Part shown: positions 1-11,866 of the stretch, one piece after another
How the letters are laid out: each line of letters opens with the position of its first letter
Position numbering within the stretch: position 1 is the stretch's first letter
Assembly: GCF_017591425.1 (NCBI RefSeq)
Contig: NW_024467121.1
Span: 24,378,707 to 24,442,706 of the forward strand
DNA length: 64,000 nucleotides
DNA from: Ochotona curzoniae
Lineage: Eukaryota; Chordata; Mammalia; Lagomorpha; Ochotonidae
Reading direction: 5' to 3'
Notes under the pieces: model-generated
The model's database searches: none
Told to the model about the DNA's origin: nothing
Seen by the model: the letters and a program-made list of their open reading frames with translations, nothing else
Translations under genes and position numbers: made by a program

Positions 1-533
1 TCCAAACCCTGGAGTGCTCAGCAGCAGGTCCCCTCTTCCTGACTCTGCCTCAGGAGCTTGTCCCTTCCCTAGATTGCCATAGCAGCCATTTCTGCTTAAG
101 TTGGAGGTGTGTGGATGTTGGCACGGCGCTTGCCTCCCCTGGGTCAGCCTGAGCTCTTGCTATCATTTCATTCCAAGAGTAACACAACACATGTCGGTTA
201 AAAAGGAGGCAAGAGCGAGCTATGTGATTGAATGTAGCAGTCCTTGAGATGTACTCCAGTGCCGTGTGAGTGGTCCACGTTGCTGAGAACGCATTCCAGG
301 GGGAAATTCTGCAATTGTGAGCTGCAGCCCTTTCTCTTTGCGCTTGGCTTGGCTGATTTCCAAAGGCTTGAGGCCAGCAACCGAGGGACTGAAACATAAT
401 CAGTGGCGATACATTTGCACCACATGAAACCTTCACTGCTTCCCAAGGTTCCTGCCGCTGTGGGCAGCAGCGGCACAGCAGCAAGAGCTCCTGGCTGCTG
501 GACTCTGCAGGGAGGGAAGCTTGCATCGGCATG
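1..533 (+). other. Candidate CpG-enriched exon or promoter segment ending in a splice donor
   Basis: The segment has roughly a dozen CpG dinucleotides in 530 bases, well above the neighbouring sequence, and I recognise no interspersed repeat in it. It ends in ATG followed at 534 by GTAAGA, a near-perfect mammalian 5' splice site, so a plus-strand noncoding first exon is possible. Its left end lies outside the window or is unclear. A 160-codon open frame lies on the opposite strand (50-532), but it has no recognisable domain and I treat it as chance. That this is an exon is inference; only the CpG density and the donor match are seen. Confidence 0.3.
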
Positions 534-560
534 GTAAGAAACTCCTGAGTTTTCTGCAGA

Positions 561-3244
561 CCTCATGTGAGACCTGGGAAGGGCTTCTTAGTCCCTGCTG
601 GTGAAAAATGGCTGTGGGAAGTGAGAGGTGCGCTCAGGGCATTGCCATTGCTTCCCGGGGGGGGGAAGGGGGCAGGAACACCCTTGTCAGTAGGGAACAC
701 TGATTTTTGAAAAAGGATTCCTCTTGTGTCAAGGGTAATAATGCCTTATAATGAATACTGACTGTTTGCTGGGCTCTTCCAGGGTAGGATGGTCCCTGGT
801 GATCTCAAATGTAAGCCTGGATGTATGCTGCCTTGGAAGTACACTCTTTGCTCTGAAACTAATCTAATGTCTCAATATTTGCAGGTGGGAATGTAAACCC
901 ATTTGTACTAAAGCAAGCTTTCTTTTCTGGCTAGCAAGTTGTCACAGCCGTGAGTGTCGCTGTTACTGGAGGCATTAAGTGTTATTAGAGCAAAGTTCTA
1001 AGTGATGATCTTTGCTTTTAAAAGTGGCGTATGGAGGCATCTGCAACAGGAGTCTAGGTTTTGAAAGGAAGTGTTGTGTGACTTTTGTGGAAGTTTATTT
1101 GACTTTACTCTGGTAAAGCAAACATTGCCTGGGGCAATGCACCTTCATGTAAACATAGGAGTTTTACTAATGCTTTAAAATTTGCCTCGGAAAGGCAATC
1201 TCATGTCAGGAGTGCAGTCTTCTCCCTGTGTGTTTTTACAAGGTGTCCCCTCTCAGTCAGCCATGAAACAGCTGGGGATTTGGGGTTGGAGGAGGGGTGA
1301 GTAGCCGAATCAATTGCTGTGAAGCGCCTAGACTTGTTCTTTAAAGATTTGTTTTTTTTAAAAAAGAATACTGGTAATAATAATCTTATATAACATTTAG
1401 AAGAAAGTAAAACCCATTATATAGAGGAAGTATCTGAAATGCACTCATTTGACTGCAGTTGGCCTGTTGCTAATCCAGATGAATGAAGAGACTGATGATG
1501 AGGGAAGGAGGAGGGTTTTGAGAAGTGAGTCTGCTGGCCCAAGAACTCAAAAAAGAAGCCGGAAGTCAGTTTGGGAAGCAGGTTTGTGAAACTGCTTCCT
1601 TTCATTTCCTGATCTCACTCCTCATTCCTCAGTTGTCCCTAAGCAAATAGGCCAGGATGTAGCTGCAAAGGCAAGATCTGCCCTTCTTTGTGCTCTGGCA
1701 AGCGCTGGCTGCCTTAGCTGTCCTTGGTGGCTCTTCTAACTTGTGAAGAACAAGGCACCACAAGCCACTCACCTACTTCTCTTTGTGACCAGCAAGAAGA
1801 GAGAAAAAGCCACCATATGCACCTAGAGGTTTAAATGGGACCCTCAGGGCTTTAAAATGTTGTGCCAGAGTTCTGGGGGCATGATAATTCAATTCTTCTC
1901 TCCATTAGCCTGAGAACATTCCTTTAAGGATTACAGAGGACCAGCAGAAACGCTCCTGGAATTCACAGCCACCAGCCTGTTGACCTGCACATTAGCATGG
2001 AGCTAGTGCAATCTTGTGCAGATACCAGGGGGCAAAAGAGGGAGCAGGTCAAGGAACCAGTGCCTGGAAATGCCGTTGTCTGGCTTGATGGAACTATTTA
2101 GGTATCCAAAGGAGCTGCCTTTCCTTTGGAATTGGGGGAGAATTCTGTAGGGGCTGAGAGGGACTGCAAACTGCATCCAGACCAGCGTGGTCTGATCATT
2201 TTGGTTAATTCTTCAGAGAATTGGAAAAAACCGAATCACTCAAATTCACATTAACGTGAAGCTTTGGTCTAAGTGAGCTCTGTAATATGGGAACACGTTT
2301 ATAGGAGGGACTTCCTAACCAGTTAGCTTTTGCAAAAGGAACCCTATTTCACCTTTTACGGTAGTAAGAACTTTGTGGAAAAAAAAAATCAGTGGTTTGG
2401 AAAAAAGCACTGGTCTTTGATTAAAAGGGGAGTGAATTTATAGATTAAATTTTCATTAAGTCCCTTCCATGATGACAAGGAAACCAATCATGGTATTCAT
2501 CATGCAAATGTGATAAGTTATCCAAGAGAAAAGACACTAAACTGTGTTTAAAATACTCTCCTTGACCTCATTCGAATCAGGTGCATGCCAGAGCTTGCTG
2601 GGAGTTATACTAAATTAAGCCTGCACTCCTAGGGCTCTGGCCTCTGTTTATTTGTTTTTGCTTTACTGATAAATTTAAAGGAAATACAAGTAATTAAATT
2701 CATGGTACATAATTGCAAACAACTTAAAGTCACCTGAAAACAAGGGAAGCTGTGGGTGTTCTCTAATAATGTTTTCACAAATATCAAGGACTTAATCTGC
2801 ATGCTAAATGTTATTCTTGTTCTTGCTTTCATGTGTGGTACCCAGTGAGGGTACACAGGGCTAAGGTGCCACACAAAGCACACACAGCTGGAAAGAGCAT
2901 AGAAGTGTCATTGTGGGAGCAAATGTAGACTGGCTGTAGGGCAGGTGTTCCTGCTCCTTCAGTGACTCATCCTTAGCTTTCCAAGAAGACAGTTGCTTGA
3001 CAGTAAGTTACAGAAACCTCCAATAACTCAGCCTCAATACTTCAACATGTGTTTTTTCCTCTGTTTTTTCTGTGCCCTCCCCCATCTCCATTGTGGTTTT
3101 CAATCATTTGTGTAGCAATCCCATAGTCCAGGACCTTGTATCCATACTCCAGGCATTCTCCCTTAAACAGCTAACTGGGAAATGTCCAGTGTTATAGGCT
3201 GAAGGTTTTATTTTTGCTCAGATCTGGAGGTAAATTTCTGTGTT
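561..3244. other. Unassigned non-coding stretch
   Basis: I see no repeat family, RNA gene or credible coding region. A purine run with nine consecutive G followed by a second G5 block lies at about 657-672. An A/T-rich patch lies at 1,343-1,390. Confidence 0.5.
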
Positions 3245-3350
3245 TATCCCTTTATTAGTTGTGTGGTTCTGAATAGTGTATTTCCCAAAACTCTTTATCT
3301 CAGTTTTCTTACATGAAAATGGAAGTAGTGACTCTTCTATCCTTTGAGCA
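3245..3350 (+). repeat. MIR SINE fragment
   Basis: The core reads like the conserved MIR middle: a 'gtgtggttctga' segment, then 'ctcagttttcttacatgaaaatgg', matching 'cctcagtttcctcatctgtaaaatgg' of MIR with several changes. It is an old, strongly diverged mammalian SINE fragment with no recognisable ends. Confidence 0.55.
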
Positions 3351-3602
3351 TTGGAACAGATTAGATCAAGATGTTTGAGTTAAGTGGGTTGTTTTTGTAG
3401 TCTGGAGATCCCTGGAATGGAGAAAGTTTAGAGGAAGCATTTGAGAATATTTAGATGCAAGATAATCAAGGATTTCCATTATGGTGGTGGAGAGAAAATG
3501 GAGGAACCAAGCCAGGACATATTCAGCTTTGGTATGAAATGTGAAAGACAAAAGCAGACAAAGGGTAAAAATGCATTTGCTGTCATTCTTACTTTATCTG
3601 GG

Positions 3603-3920
3603 TAGTGACTATTCTAGGTTGCTACAACAAAATATTCCAGAATGCACAACTCAGAAACATCAGAATTTTATTTCTTTCAATGCAAGATTGTCCTCAGCAG
3701 GTTTGTATTTGGTGATGGTTTGATCTGTGCTTCATGAAGGCGTTTTCCTGCTGTGCCTTCACGTGGCGGAATGAGGCTGGCTGGCTCCCTGGACTCGGTT
3801 TGGCAGAAATGCCAGTCATGTTTGTGGGAGCACAACCCTTAGAACTCCATGGCAAATCTCTTATCTTCTAAGATTATCCTACTGGGGAGGGGTTTGAGAG
3901 AGGGATGGGCATTGAGAATA
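3603..3920 (-). repeat. MaLR (MLT1-like) solo LTR fragment, antisense
   Basis: On the plus strand it reads 'ggttgctacaacaaaat', then 'atttatttctt', then 'gctgtgccttcacgtgg'. This is the order of the reverse complement of MLT1/MST-type LTRs (gctgctataacaaaat, aaatttatttct, gctgtgtcctcacatgg). It is old and diverged. No internal retroviral sequence adjoins it. The exact subfamily cannot be set by eye. Confidence 0.6.
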
Positions 3921-5189
3921 CAGCAGCGCCTTACACACACTATGTGTTATTCACTGAATAAGTAAATGAAGAAATAAGGAAGAAAAACTCTGGGAATCTG
4001 TGATATGTGCACATTTAAATATGTTAGGTATACAGCATATCTACAAATGTGTAATCTATAGAACTGACTAAAAAGCTATAAAACTCTTCTCACATAATTG
4101 TATTGATCATGTATTTGTGTGTTAAATATGTATTATATAGATTATATATGACTTCTCTGTATGTAATTATGAGTTTCTATAACTTTAAAGGTTGCTTAAA
4201 GTCTAATGAGGTGGCTGCAAGTAGTGACAAGGTTCTGTGTTCTCAGAAGAACACACTGGCTTAAGAGTAATTTCCTGAGGAGAAGGTCTACCCAGGGGAT
4301 CGAGGAGATTGTATGTCGTATGTTTTTATGTGTACAGGCTTTAGACAGGTGATGTGTAGAGGATATAGCTGGAGATTTGCAATGCTTGCTGTGCTGTTTT
4401 TGAGATAGCTGATACCCTGTGTTCATGTTGCTGATTGGGAAGATACGGAAGAGAATGAGTGCAAACAAATGACCACTTGTAATGTTATATACTGAGTTAT
4501 AGCAACAATATGGAGAATGGTATTATAGTGACAAGTTTCAGGGGATTGAATGTGCTGGCTGCCTTTGAGTTTCTCCTTAAAATGGTGTCAGGAGCTTTAA
4601 AAGGTACACATTCCACAAATCCACACTGTGTTGAAGATTAGTCTCTCTCCTTTATTTCTCTGTGGCCTTCTGTGAAGGAACTACTTTTGTTGAGCCAAAG
4701 GAAGTTCAGTGAGTGCTAAAAATAAGTAAATATAAGCACAGTTCAAATTTCTGTCCTATTGGTGATTTGCAATAGATCCCACACCGGTTCCATTAGGTAA
4801 GAAGACACAAGAGTAGCTGTGTTGAAGAAAATGCCATTGAAGTGGCTGCTGATGAAGGCTAATGTGGATAGTAAAATCAATGTGATAGATGGAAGGCCTA
4901 GAGTGAAGAAACTAATTAGTTGGATGTCCTCAGACTTCAAGTTTGTGATGAATGAGGTGTCTGGAGAGTACTCAGCCAATTGCAGGAGAAAAGGTACTGT
5001 TTGTGTTGACTTTTGAGTACAACTTTAAATCCCTCTAGAAATTCTTGAGCACAGGCCCACAGCCTGCTCAGATACCCCGGGTTGAGCTTGTGAGAGAGTA
5101 CACTCTGCCTAGCTTTGGATGTTCTTGCTTCCGCACCCCTCATGCATCAGCAGTAATAACGTTCCCTACTCATGTTTGTCTCTCTACCT
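3921..5189. other. Unassigned A+T-rich stretch
   Basis: A strongly A/T-rich block lies at about 4,000-4,170. No repeat family or coding region is recognised, and open frames of 60-90 codons on both strands look like chance. Confidence 0.45.
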
Positions 5190-6185
5190 CATTTCTAACT
5201 TCCTGTCTCACTCTGTGGGTTTAACAGCCTAGTAGGTGGATTATCTCCTGGTTTGCACCCTGATTTGTCAGGTCTGGGCAGTTGCTTCTTGGCTCTGTGA
5301 AGTGCTAGTCCATCATAGAGCCTCTGTTTGCCTCTGTTTCGCTGCCAACATATAGCTGAGATGGTTGATTGACCTGTTCTGTCTTCTCTCTTTTCTTAGT
5401 TAGGGTTCTGAGTCCAGCATTTCAGTTGGGGAGATCTCCAAAGAAACTTTGTCTGAGGTGTTCTCAAACCAGATTCTTGTATGTGCTAGCAAGTATAGGG
5501 CCCAGCACAGTTTGTCGCCCTGATCAGCTGGTGGTTGCAATTGCTGGGTTGGTTCTGTTTTCACTCCCGACTTCCACTGGAACCAATGGGTGTTGTAGTC
5601 CAGCCTGGTTCTGCCTAGCACATGCTCGGCCCTCACATAAACCAGTGGGAGCTGCAGCCTAGTTGGAGCGACCCACAATAACCCCTACCAGGCCCACCCC
5701 CTACCCTGGTTTACCAGTATGTATAGCAGTGGTCCAGGCTGTCCCACACCCCATTCCACCCCAGCCGCTGTCCTAGTTTTATGCCCTCCCGTGGAAGTGG
5801 TAACCCAAGAGGGAGGAGCCCACTATTTCCCTCCCAGTCCTCTCCCACTCCCAGATTATGCACTCTCCAGATAGATCTGTGGTTTGACTTGACAGAATTA
5901 GACCCCAGTGCCAGCTTCTGCTTGCTGATGCTGTGGCTAAGCCCAAACAACCCTTACCCACTCTAATTTTGTTTGCACCAGTAGGAATAATCAGCCCAGC
6001 CTGGCTTTTCCCTGATCTAGTCCACATGTGGCATACAGGTGTTGCAGCCCTGCCTAGTCTGGTCTGCCCCCATCCCAGCCCAGGCTCTCCAGCAGGAGCT
6101 GTCCAGCAAAGGAACCCTCCCTTATTTCCCTGCCGGCTCTGCCCCCTCCCTTCCTTGTTCTCACGCTTGCTGGTTGGGCACTGTG
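5190..6185. repeat. GC-rich, internally repetitive segment of unknown family
   Basis: Related words recur: 'accaatgggtgttgtagtcc' near 5,582, 'accagtgggagctgcagcct' at 5,641, 'accagtatgtatagcagtgg' at 5,713, 'accagtaggaataatcagcc' at 5,978 and 'acaggtgttgcagccctgcc' at 6,035. Each is followed by a variant of 'agcctggttctgcc' or 'gcctagt'. Spacing of 60-70 bases among the first three suggests a decayed tandem array. The composition and monomer style recall LINE-1 5' UTRs, but I cannot assign it. Overlapping open frames of 80-155 codons on both strands are a by-product of the GC content. Confidence 0.45.
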
Positions 6186-6394
6186 GTCCCTTCCGTAAAC
6201 TAACCTGTGTTTTGTTCATAGCTGGGATGCTCTTAATGAACTCCATGATGACTTACGCAGTTCATAGACACTTTAAGTGTTTGGCATAGCAAGAATAGCT
6301 GTATGAGTACTGCAGTTGGAAACTACACTTAAGGCTTCCCTAGGCTTGGTTATTTGACCTGGGCATTCATTGAAAACTCTGATTGGAGCTTAGG

Positions 6395-6520
6395 TTTAGG
6401 GGTGCATGTTGTGGTAAAGCAGTTTAATCTGCTGGTGTTCCTGGGGTCTTGGTTGAGTTCTGGCTTCTGATCCAGATTCCAGCTTCTTGCTGATGTACTG
6501 AGATCATAGCAGCAGGTGGT
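6395..6520 (+). repeat. Old C-type SINE fragment
   Basis: The 5' tRNA-derived part is recognisable as 'gttgtggtaaagcagtttaatctgctg' followed by 'tccagattccagcttcttgctgatg'. The 3' half and A-rich tail are missing or too diverged. A T-rich run follows at 6,520-6,572. Confidence 0.5.
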
Positions 6521-6772
6521 CCAAGGTTTTTTTGTTTTGCTTTGTTCTTTTCTTTGTTTTGTTTTGTTTTTAAAGAACTTAGATTTAATACTATGGAAGA
6601 ACAATGAATATCCACTTTAATGATCTAGAACTTAGAAGCATGGCGTATTAAATGTATGTGAAAGTGCACTAGCCAAATATGGATTAATTTTTTTAAGGCA
6701 CTAAAAATTAAATGCTGTGTAAAATCTACCTCATTTGTTCTAGGGTTATTTATGTTTCTTCTCCCTGTCCCT

Positions 6773-6897
6773 TTGTTTTGTTTTGTTTTATTTTTGAGTG
6801 GAGATTTATTGAATCAGGGGTATTTAAGTAAAAAAAAACTCAAGATCACATAAAAAGTGAAAGAGTGCACAAAATGAACACAGTCCTTTAATTAGCA
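6773..6897 (-). other. Possible 3' end of a processed pseudogene (antisense)
   Basis: Read on the minus strand, an AATAAA signal (about 6,807-6,813) is followed after about 15 bases by an A-rich tract made of AAAAC units (plus-strand TTTTG units, 6,773-6,796). This is the arrangement left by reverse-transcribed mRNA. I cannot name a parent gene and see no clean target-site duplication. It competes with the plus-strand exon reading of the adjoining segment. Confidence 0.25.
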
Positions 6898-6898
6898 G

Positions 6899-6984
6899 TC
6901 AAAGAACAGAACAACACTGGCTCCCTACAGCTGTCAGGTGGCACCACGAGCCTGATGGATAACCGCTACGCCGAGATCGACTGA
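6899..6984 (+). other. Candidate coding exon tail or pseudogene fragment
   Basis: A CAG at 6,896-6,898 could serve as a splice acceptor. It is followed by an open tail of about 28 codons ending with TGA at 6,982-6,984. The last residues read SLMDNRYAEID. Most third codon positions in the last dozen codons are C or G, and three CpGs lie in this short stretch, although the surroundings are A+T-rich; this is coding-like. I do not recognise the protein. The pyrimidine tract before the acceptor is weak. It could be a real terminal exon, a pseudogene piece in either orientation, or chance. Confidence 0.25.
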
Positions 6985-7221
6985 TTTTCAAGCTTTAAAT
7001 CATCAACTTCATTATGATGCTTAAAAAGAAGCAAATAACTCCATTTGTGCAAAATTGAATTAATGTATCACTATCCAAGTGGGATTGCGCTCCCCACACT
7101 GCTGCAACCACGGAATTCGGAGAACATTCTCGAACATTTTTCTTAGGTTTTTTTTTTAATATTTAAGCAATTTTTATGACAATGAGTATTCCTATTTACA
7201 AGAAGAATATAAACATTTTAA

Positions 7222-7510
7222 AAATTTAGTAATTTTTATTTTATTTGAAAGACCAGGAGATCTTCCTGGTCTGATGTGTTCAGATACTTACAACACTGGC
7301 TTGGGTTAAGCTAGTTGAAAGCCAGGAACCCAGAACTCAATCCAGACCTCCTGTGTGTGTGACAGGGATCCAAGTGTTTGAGCCATCATCTGCTGCGTCC
7401 CAGTTATCAGAAAGCTGAATGTAGGAGCTGGGACCCCAAGAAGACACTCCCCTGTGAGATGTGGCGTCCCAAGGGATATTATAACTATTGCACCAAACCT
7501 CTGCCCCAGC
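7222..7510 (-). repeat. Old C-type SINE
   Basis: It reads in reverse: a T-rich start with 'attttatttgaaagac', 'gccaggaacccagaactcaatccagacctcc', 'gatccaagtgtttgagccatcatctgctgc', and a 3' edge with 'accaaacctctgcccc', the reverse complement of the SINE 5' start. Heavy divergence marks an early subfamily. Confidence 0.75.
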
Positions 7511-7512
7511 AT

Positions 7513-8639
7513 GAAAACAGTTTTTATAGGAGCCCTGATGTGTTAGAGTAAGCCCTTGGAATCTTTTAGAGTGAGCTGTGAAAAGGGCATCTTTTGAATC
7601 AGCTGGGAATGGAGTCAGTGTGACACTTTAGTGCACTTAGTAGGGAAGCGTTCCTAGCTCCTAGCAGAGTATTTCTCAGTTGTCGGCAAGAAACACAGAA
7701 CAGGGTTCTTTTTGGCTTCACAGGAACCTGAAGTCTGAGCTTCTGAAAGTTCTGGAAAAACAGAAAATGGCAGAGAAAAATGATAAGTAGAATTAAAATG
7801 TGTCTCAGGTTAATTTTCTGGAATTAATTTAAACAGAAAATATTTAATAGTCTCCTGAGGGCTCGCATACTGCAGTGTAACTGATGCTCCAGCATTGAAC
7901 GGGAGTGAATTATCAGGAGTTGCTGGGTATGTTGTCGGCTCCCTTGGGCCCTGACAGAATGTGAGCTCAGTGGCTCCCCTGCTCTGGGGGGCGAATCATG
8001 GCCCTGAGGACTCCTCTCTCAGAGCTTTCTGTTACTGTGACTCCTCAAATAGGAGCAGTCAGGAAATGCTCATTTTATCTTAAAAGAAGATAGAAAAGGC
8101 TGATAACTGTAAATGTAAAGGTAGCTTGGCATGGAACTGTGGAAATTAAAGAAGACAAGCTTAGTGACCCAAATTAATTTTTAAAAAGTCTTTTTATGAT
8201 TACCTAAGAAACACATGGTGAATGCAAAATACATGTGAGATGATGAAAAGAGGGAAAATCGTGTTACTCAGGGCTAGTAGCAATCAGTTGCATGTATATT
8301 TAGTTCTAGCCTTTTTTATCGTAGACATGGGTACCTTTATGCACAGGCACAGTTTTTTGCTGATGGCAGTAAGTTAAGCCTTCAGTTATGCGACAGACCT
8401 TCAGAAAGCTGATGGAAAATGGAATTAAAATGTTCAGTGTATTTGGGATAAAAAATTGTTTCAATCAGTGCATAGTCCTTTTAGTAATCTATATTTTCCA
8501 TGAGTGTTTTGAAGATTCCTCATATATTCACAGTATACTACACTGTACTTCACACAACTTAAGATTTTTTAAATTATTTTTTTTTAATTTGTCTTGTCAT
8601 TTTAATGCTGTCAATAGTCCCAACAGGCAGTACGCTCTG
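7513..8639. other. Unassigned stretch
   Basis: No repeat or gene is recognised. The sequence is moderately A+T-rich with no open frame of note. Confidence 0.4.
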
Positions 8640-8715
8640 CTAGGTAGGAACTGTGGTCCCTTTTATAATTCAGATGGCTAGGACATGGCATATTTAATAT
8701 TTGCTGAAAGAACAA
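8640..8715 (+). repeat. L2 LINE 3' end fragment
   Basis: 'taggtaggaactgtggtccc' followed by 'ggacatggcatatttaatatttgctgaaag' parallels the L2 3' terminus (gggcagggactgtgtc, cctggcatatagtaggcgctcaataaatatttgttgaatg). It is short and diverged. Confidence 0.5.
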
Positions 8716-8954
8716 AATATTATGTAAGTTATTTATTCATGATTTCTTACTTAATTTATGGTCATGATTCCATGCCAATAAATAGAGCTCTACATCATTA
8801 CTTTAATGTGCAAGGATGTTTTTTCCAATTTTCTCTCAAAATCATTATTTATGATAATGCTGAACAAGAAGGCTTGTACATACAAGTGTAAGCAATTTCC
8901 AGTACAATTCTTATGTTTATATAGCAGCAAAGGGACAGATTGTCATAATTTGCT

Positions 8955-9215
8955 TAAAAAAGAAAAGATTTATGTAGTGGAAAGGTAGAGAGGGAGGGAG
9001 GAAAAGCCAGGTCTGGGCCAGCTGAAGCCAGGAGCCTGGGTCTGCATTGGGTTTCCGGCATTCCAACATGGTGTGCAGAGAACCAAGCCCTTCTGCTTCT
9101 TTCCCTGCTGCCTTAGCAAGGAGCTGGATCAGAAGTGGAGCAGCCTGAACTTTACACAGCAATTGGATATTGAATGCCAGAGTTGCAAATGGCAGTTTAA
9201 ACTGCCACAGAGTGG
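8955..9215 (-). repeat. Old C-type SINE
   Basis: The plus strand reads 'agatttatgtagtggaaaggtagagagggag', then 'gaagccaggagcctgggtct', then 'ccctgctgccttagcaaggagctggatcagaagtgg', then 'tgaatgccagagttgc': the expected order of a reversed C SINE with substitutions and small gaps. Confidence 0.8.
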
Positions 9216-9842
9216 ATAACAGTATCATTATTTTAGCAGTCATAAGCAGGGTAATGGAAACAAGACCAAGAGTGAGAGGAAGGTAGAAGTTTTCCATGGA
9301 AGAATATAGTTTTCTATGGTTAGTGTGTGGGTTGTATTTCATCTGTGAGTTGAGAGGCGGACTGGGAAATGGAGGAACAAAAGCATTTGGCTGAGTTCAG
9401 CAGTTTGGTGTCTCACACCCCTCATAGCTCAAAATGTTTCTGAACACAGACCATGTTGAAGGGTAAGGACTCCTTATGAGACTTTACTCTTCAAATGGTA
9501 CAGTTGGTCTGTACTGTAGTTAATTAAATGTGTAGATGTTGCTAAGGGCCTCTCAGTCTGTACCTGGTCAGGTGTAATGATGTCAATCAGCTCATGCATA
9601 CTGTGCTCACTCTTTAATGACTGCTGTCCCACCTGACACGCTATGTCGTCATTCCAGCCCACTCTTAGCAACAGAATTGAAAAGTTCCAGTTCATTCTTG
9701 TGACCAGTGACCCACTTTCAAGCTTCTAGGTGCTTGGCAAAATCAAACCTCATTACCTTTCACCAAGTTAGCTGACAATCAATGCCACTTACTAAAAACA
9801 AATAAATAGAAATATCTTCTTAAAAAATTCTTTTAAAAAACA
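9216..9842. other. Unassigned stretch
   Basis: No repeat, RNA gene or coding region is recognised between two old SINEs. Confidence 0.4.
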
Positions 9843-10145
9843 TGCTGGCATTGTGTGTGTGCTAAGCCTCCACTTGCAATGCTGGCATCCCATAAGAGCA
9901 CTTGTTTTAGTTGTTGCTGCTCTACTTCCTATACAGCTATCTTAAAAGACAGTAGGTAATAGCCCAGGTACTTGTACTCCTGCCTCCTGTATGGGACACC
10001 AGGATGGAGTTCTTGGCTTCAGCCTAGCCTGTACTGGCTATTGCTGCCATTTAGGGAATGAACCAGCAGTTAGGAGGTTATTCTCTCTCACCCCCGCTCT
10101 GTCTGCTGCTCTACCATTCAAATAATTGAACACATACATCTTTTA
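9843..10145 (+). repeat. Old C-type SINE
   Basis: A forward copy: 'gtgtgtgtgctaagcctccacttgcaatgctggcatcccat', 'gttgctgctctacttcc', 'ccaggatggagttcttggcttcagcctagcc', 'tctgtctgctgctctaccattcaaataatt'. It has the full order of the element but many differences from the young copies. Confidence 0.8.
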
Positions 10146-10150
10146 AAAGT

Positions 10151-11826
10151 AAGTGGGAAAAAAAAACTTTCTAGAAGGTATCGTGAAATAACTGGGACTT
10201 AGCTGTGTGATCTGAGTGGACTTTATTTTCAAATTATTGCTGGCTTATATTTTACAGTTGGATACCATTTAACCCAGTTGTTCCTCACAGTGATATGCAG
10301 AGGATTTAAATACCTGCAAAAATACCCAGTCCTGGGCCGAGCACCCAGTAGGTACACAGGTCTGAATTGGGGGTTGGGGATTTCACACTGAACATTGGTT
10401 AATGGAGAGCTTCCAGACCTGAGGTTCTACAGTATCCCTGTTTTTCTTTCTCTTAATACTTGTAGAGCAAAAAGATTTTGTTTTTCAAATTTGTGTAGCA
10501 TTTGTTATAAGCATGACCTTAATCTAGGAAACTGTGTAGCTTAAGAAAATATTGCAATCCATGGCTGTTAGATGGTCAGGGGGCCAGTCATTTCCCTGTA
10601 AAGAAATGCTATTGCTGTGGGATAGGACAAGCCAGCTTTTCACTCACTTTGGTTGGTCTTCAACTGGCATGTATGTGTTGCTCATTGATGACCAGCTGCA
10701 TGCTCTTCATTTTTTCCTGGGCACACAACCAATCCACATTATTCTGTCCAGGCTGTTGCACTTGGCCAGCTGATTGAGATCAGGCCAGTTGAATGTTGAC
10801 AGAGTGATGTTGGCTGCTTCCAGACCTACCCAGGAACACTCCCATGCATGGGCCTCTGTTTTTCCCCTTTTGCTGGCTGAATGCTTTGGGAAAAGTTCCT
10901 CAGAAGCCACATGTCAGAACTATCCTGTTGACCAAAGTCTGCTTCCTCTTCCCTGCTGGCAACTTACTTAGACATGACATGGGCAAGAAATAAGCTTTTG
11001 TCTGTTAAAACAATGAGAGTGAGTTGCCCTAATTTTATCAAGTCCTTAACTGAATTTCAGGCATTATGTTGGTGAAGTGAGATGATAAATGTGTAAATAG
11101 GAGACTCAAGTATAATACCGTATCTTCACCAATTAATTGAGAGTATGTGATTTGTATTGTCACTGATTGTGCTTTAAATGTACTCAGTTTAACCCAAAAT
11201 TTTTCAACAGTGGGAACCTTGTATGTCATGAAGTACATTCCATACAGATACTTACATCCCAGAAGGTTAAATAACAAACCAGAAGTCACATGCAACTTTC
11301 TAGCAAAGGAATTCCATGAATTGCAGGACTTCTGGCCTAAAATCCCAATAACCTATTTTCTCTTGCTCTTTCTAACCCAATATTTTATAATAGTTCAGCT
11401 TTGTAACTCGAAGAAAACTTCTCTCTTTTATTCTTTTTGATTTCTGTACGAAGTTTTGGAAAGTTTCTTAGAATGATGGCTAAGTTTAATAGAAATATTT
11501 GACTATGATGCTGGATAGGATGTGATGTAGCCTCCTGATAGTTCAAGTTATAAAACTTTTTTTTTGAAAAATTGGGCATTAAGGCAATAACAAGATATTT
11601 TGCCAATTAGAACTTAAAGTAAGTAGCAGCCAAGCTTTTACCAAACTTTCCAAGTCCCCTAAAGACTTCGGCCAGTAGATATCAAATCTGTATTATTTGC
11701 TTGTATTCATAGGCTGATTGCATTTAGTTGACTTTATTATTTTTATTTTCTTTTGGATAAAAAGTTTTCTCCATCTGTGCACTTGAGCTGTTGTCTTTAT
11801 AATTAACATGGTCTCATTGTAAGGAT

Positions 11827-11828
<2 letters not shown>
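10151..11828. other. Unassigned stretch
   Basis: I see no recognisable repeat or gene. Overlapping open frames of 65-97 codons (10,552-11,440) show no domain. Confidence 0.4.

Positions 11829-11864
<36 letters not shown>
11829..11864. repeat. (GT)n microsatellite
   Basis: An uninterrupted run of 18 GT dinucleotides, likely length-polymorphic. Confidence 0.97.

Positions 11865-11866
<2 letters not shown>

Noticed and set aside
50..532. 160-codon minus-strand open frame
   Set aside because: No recognisable domain and no splice or promoter support on that strand. I kept only the plus-strand CpG/donor observation.
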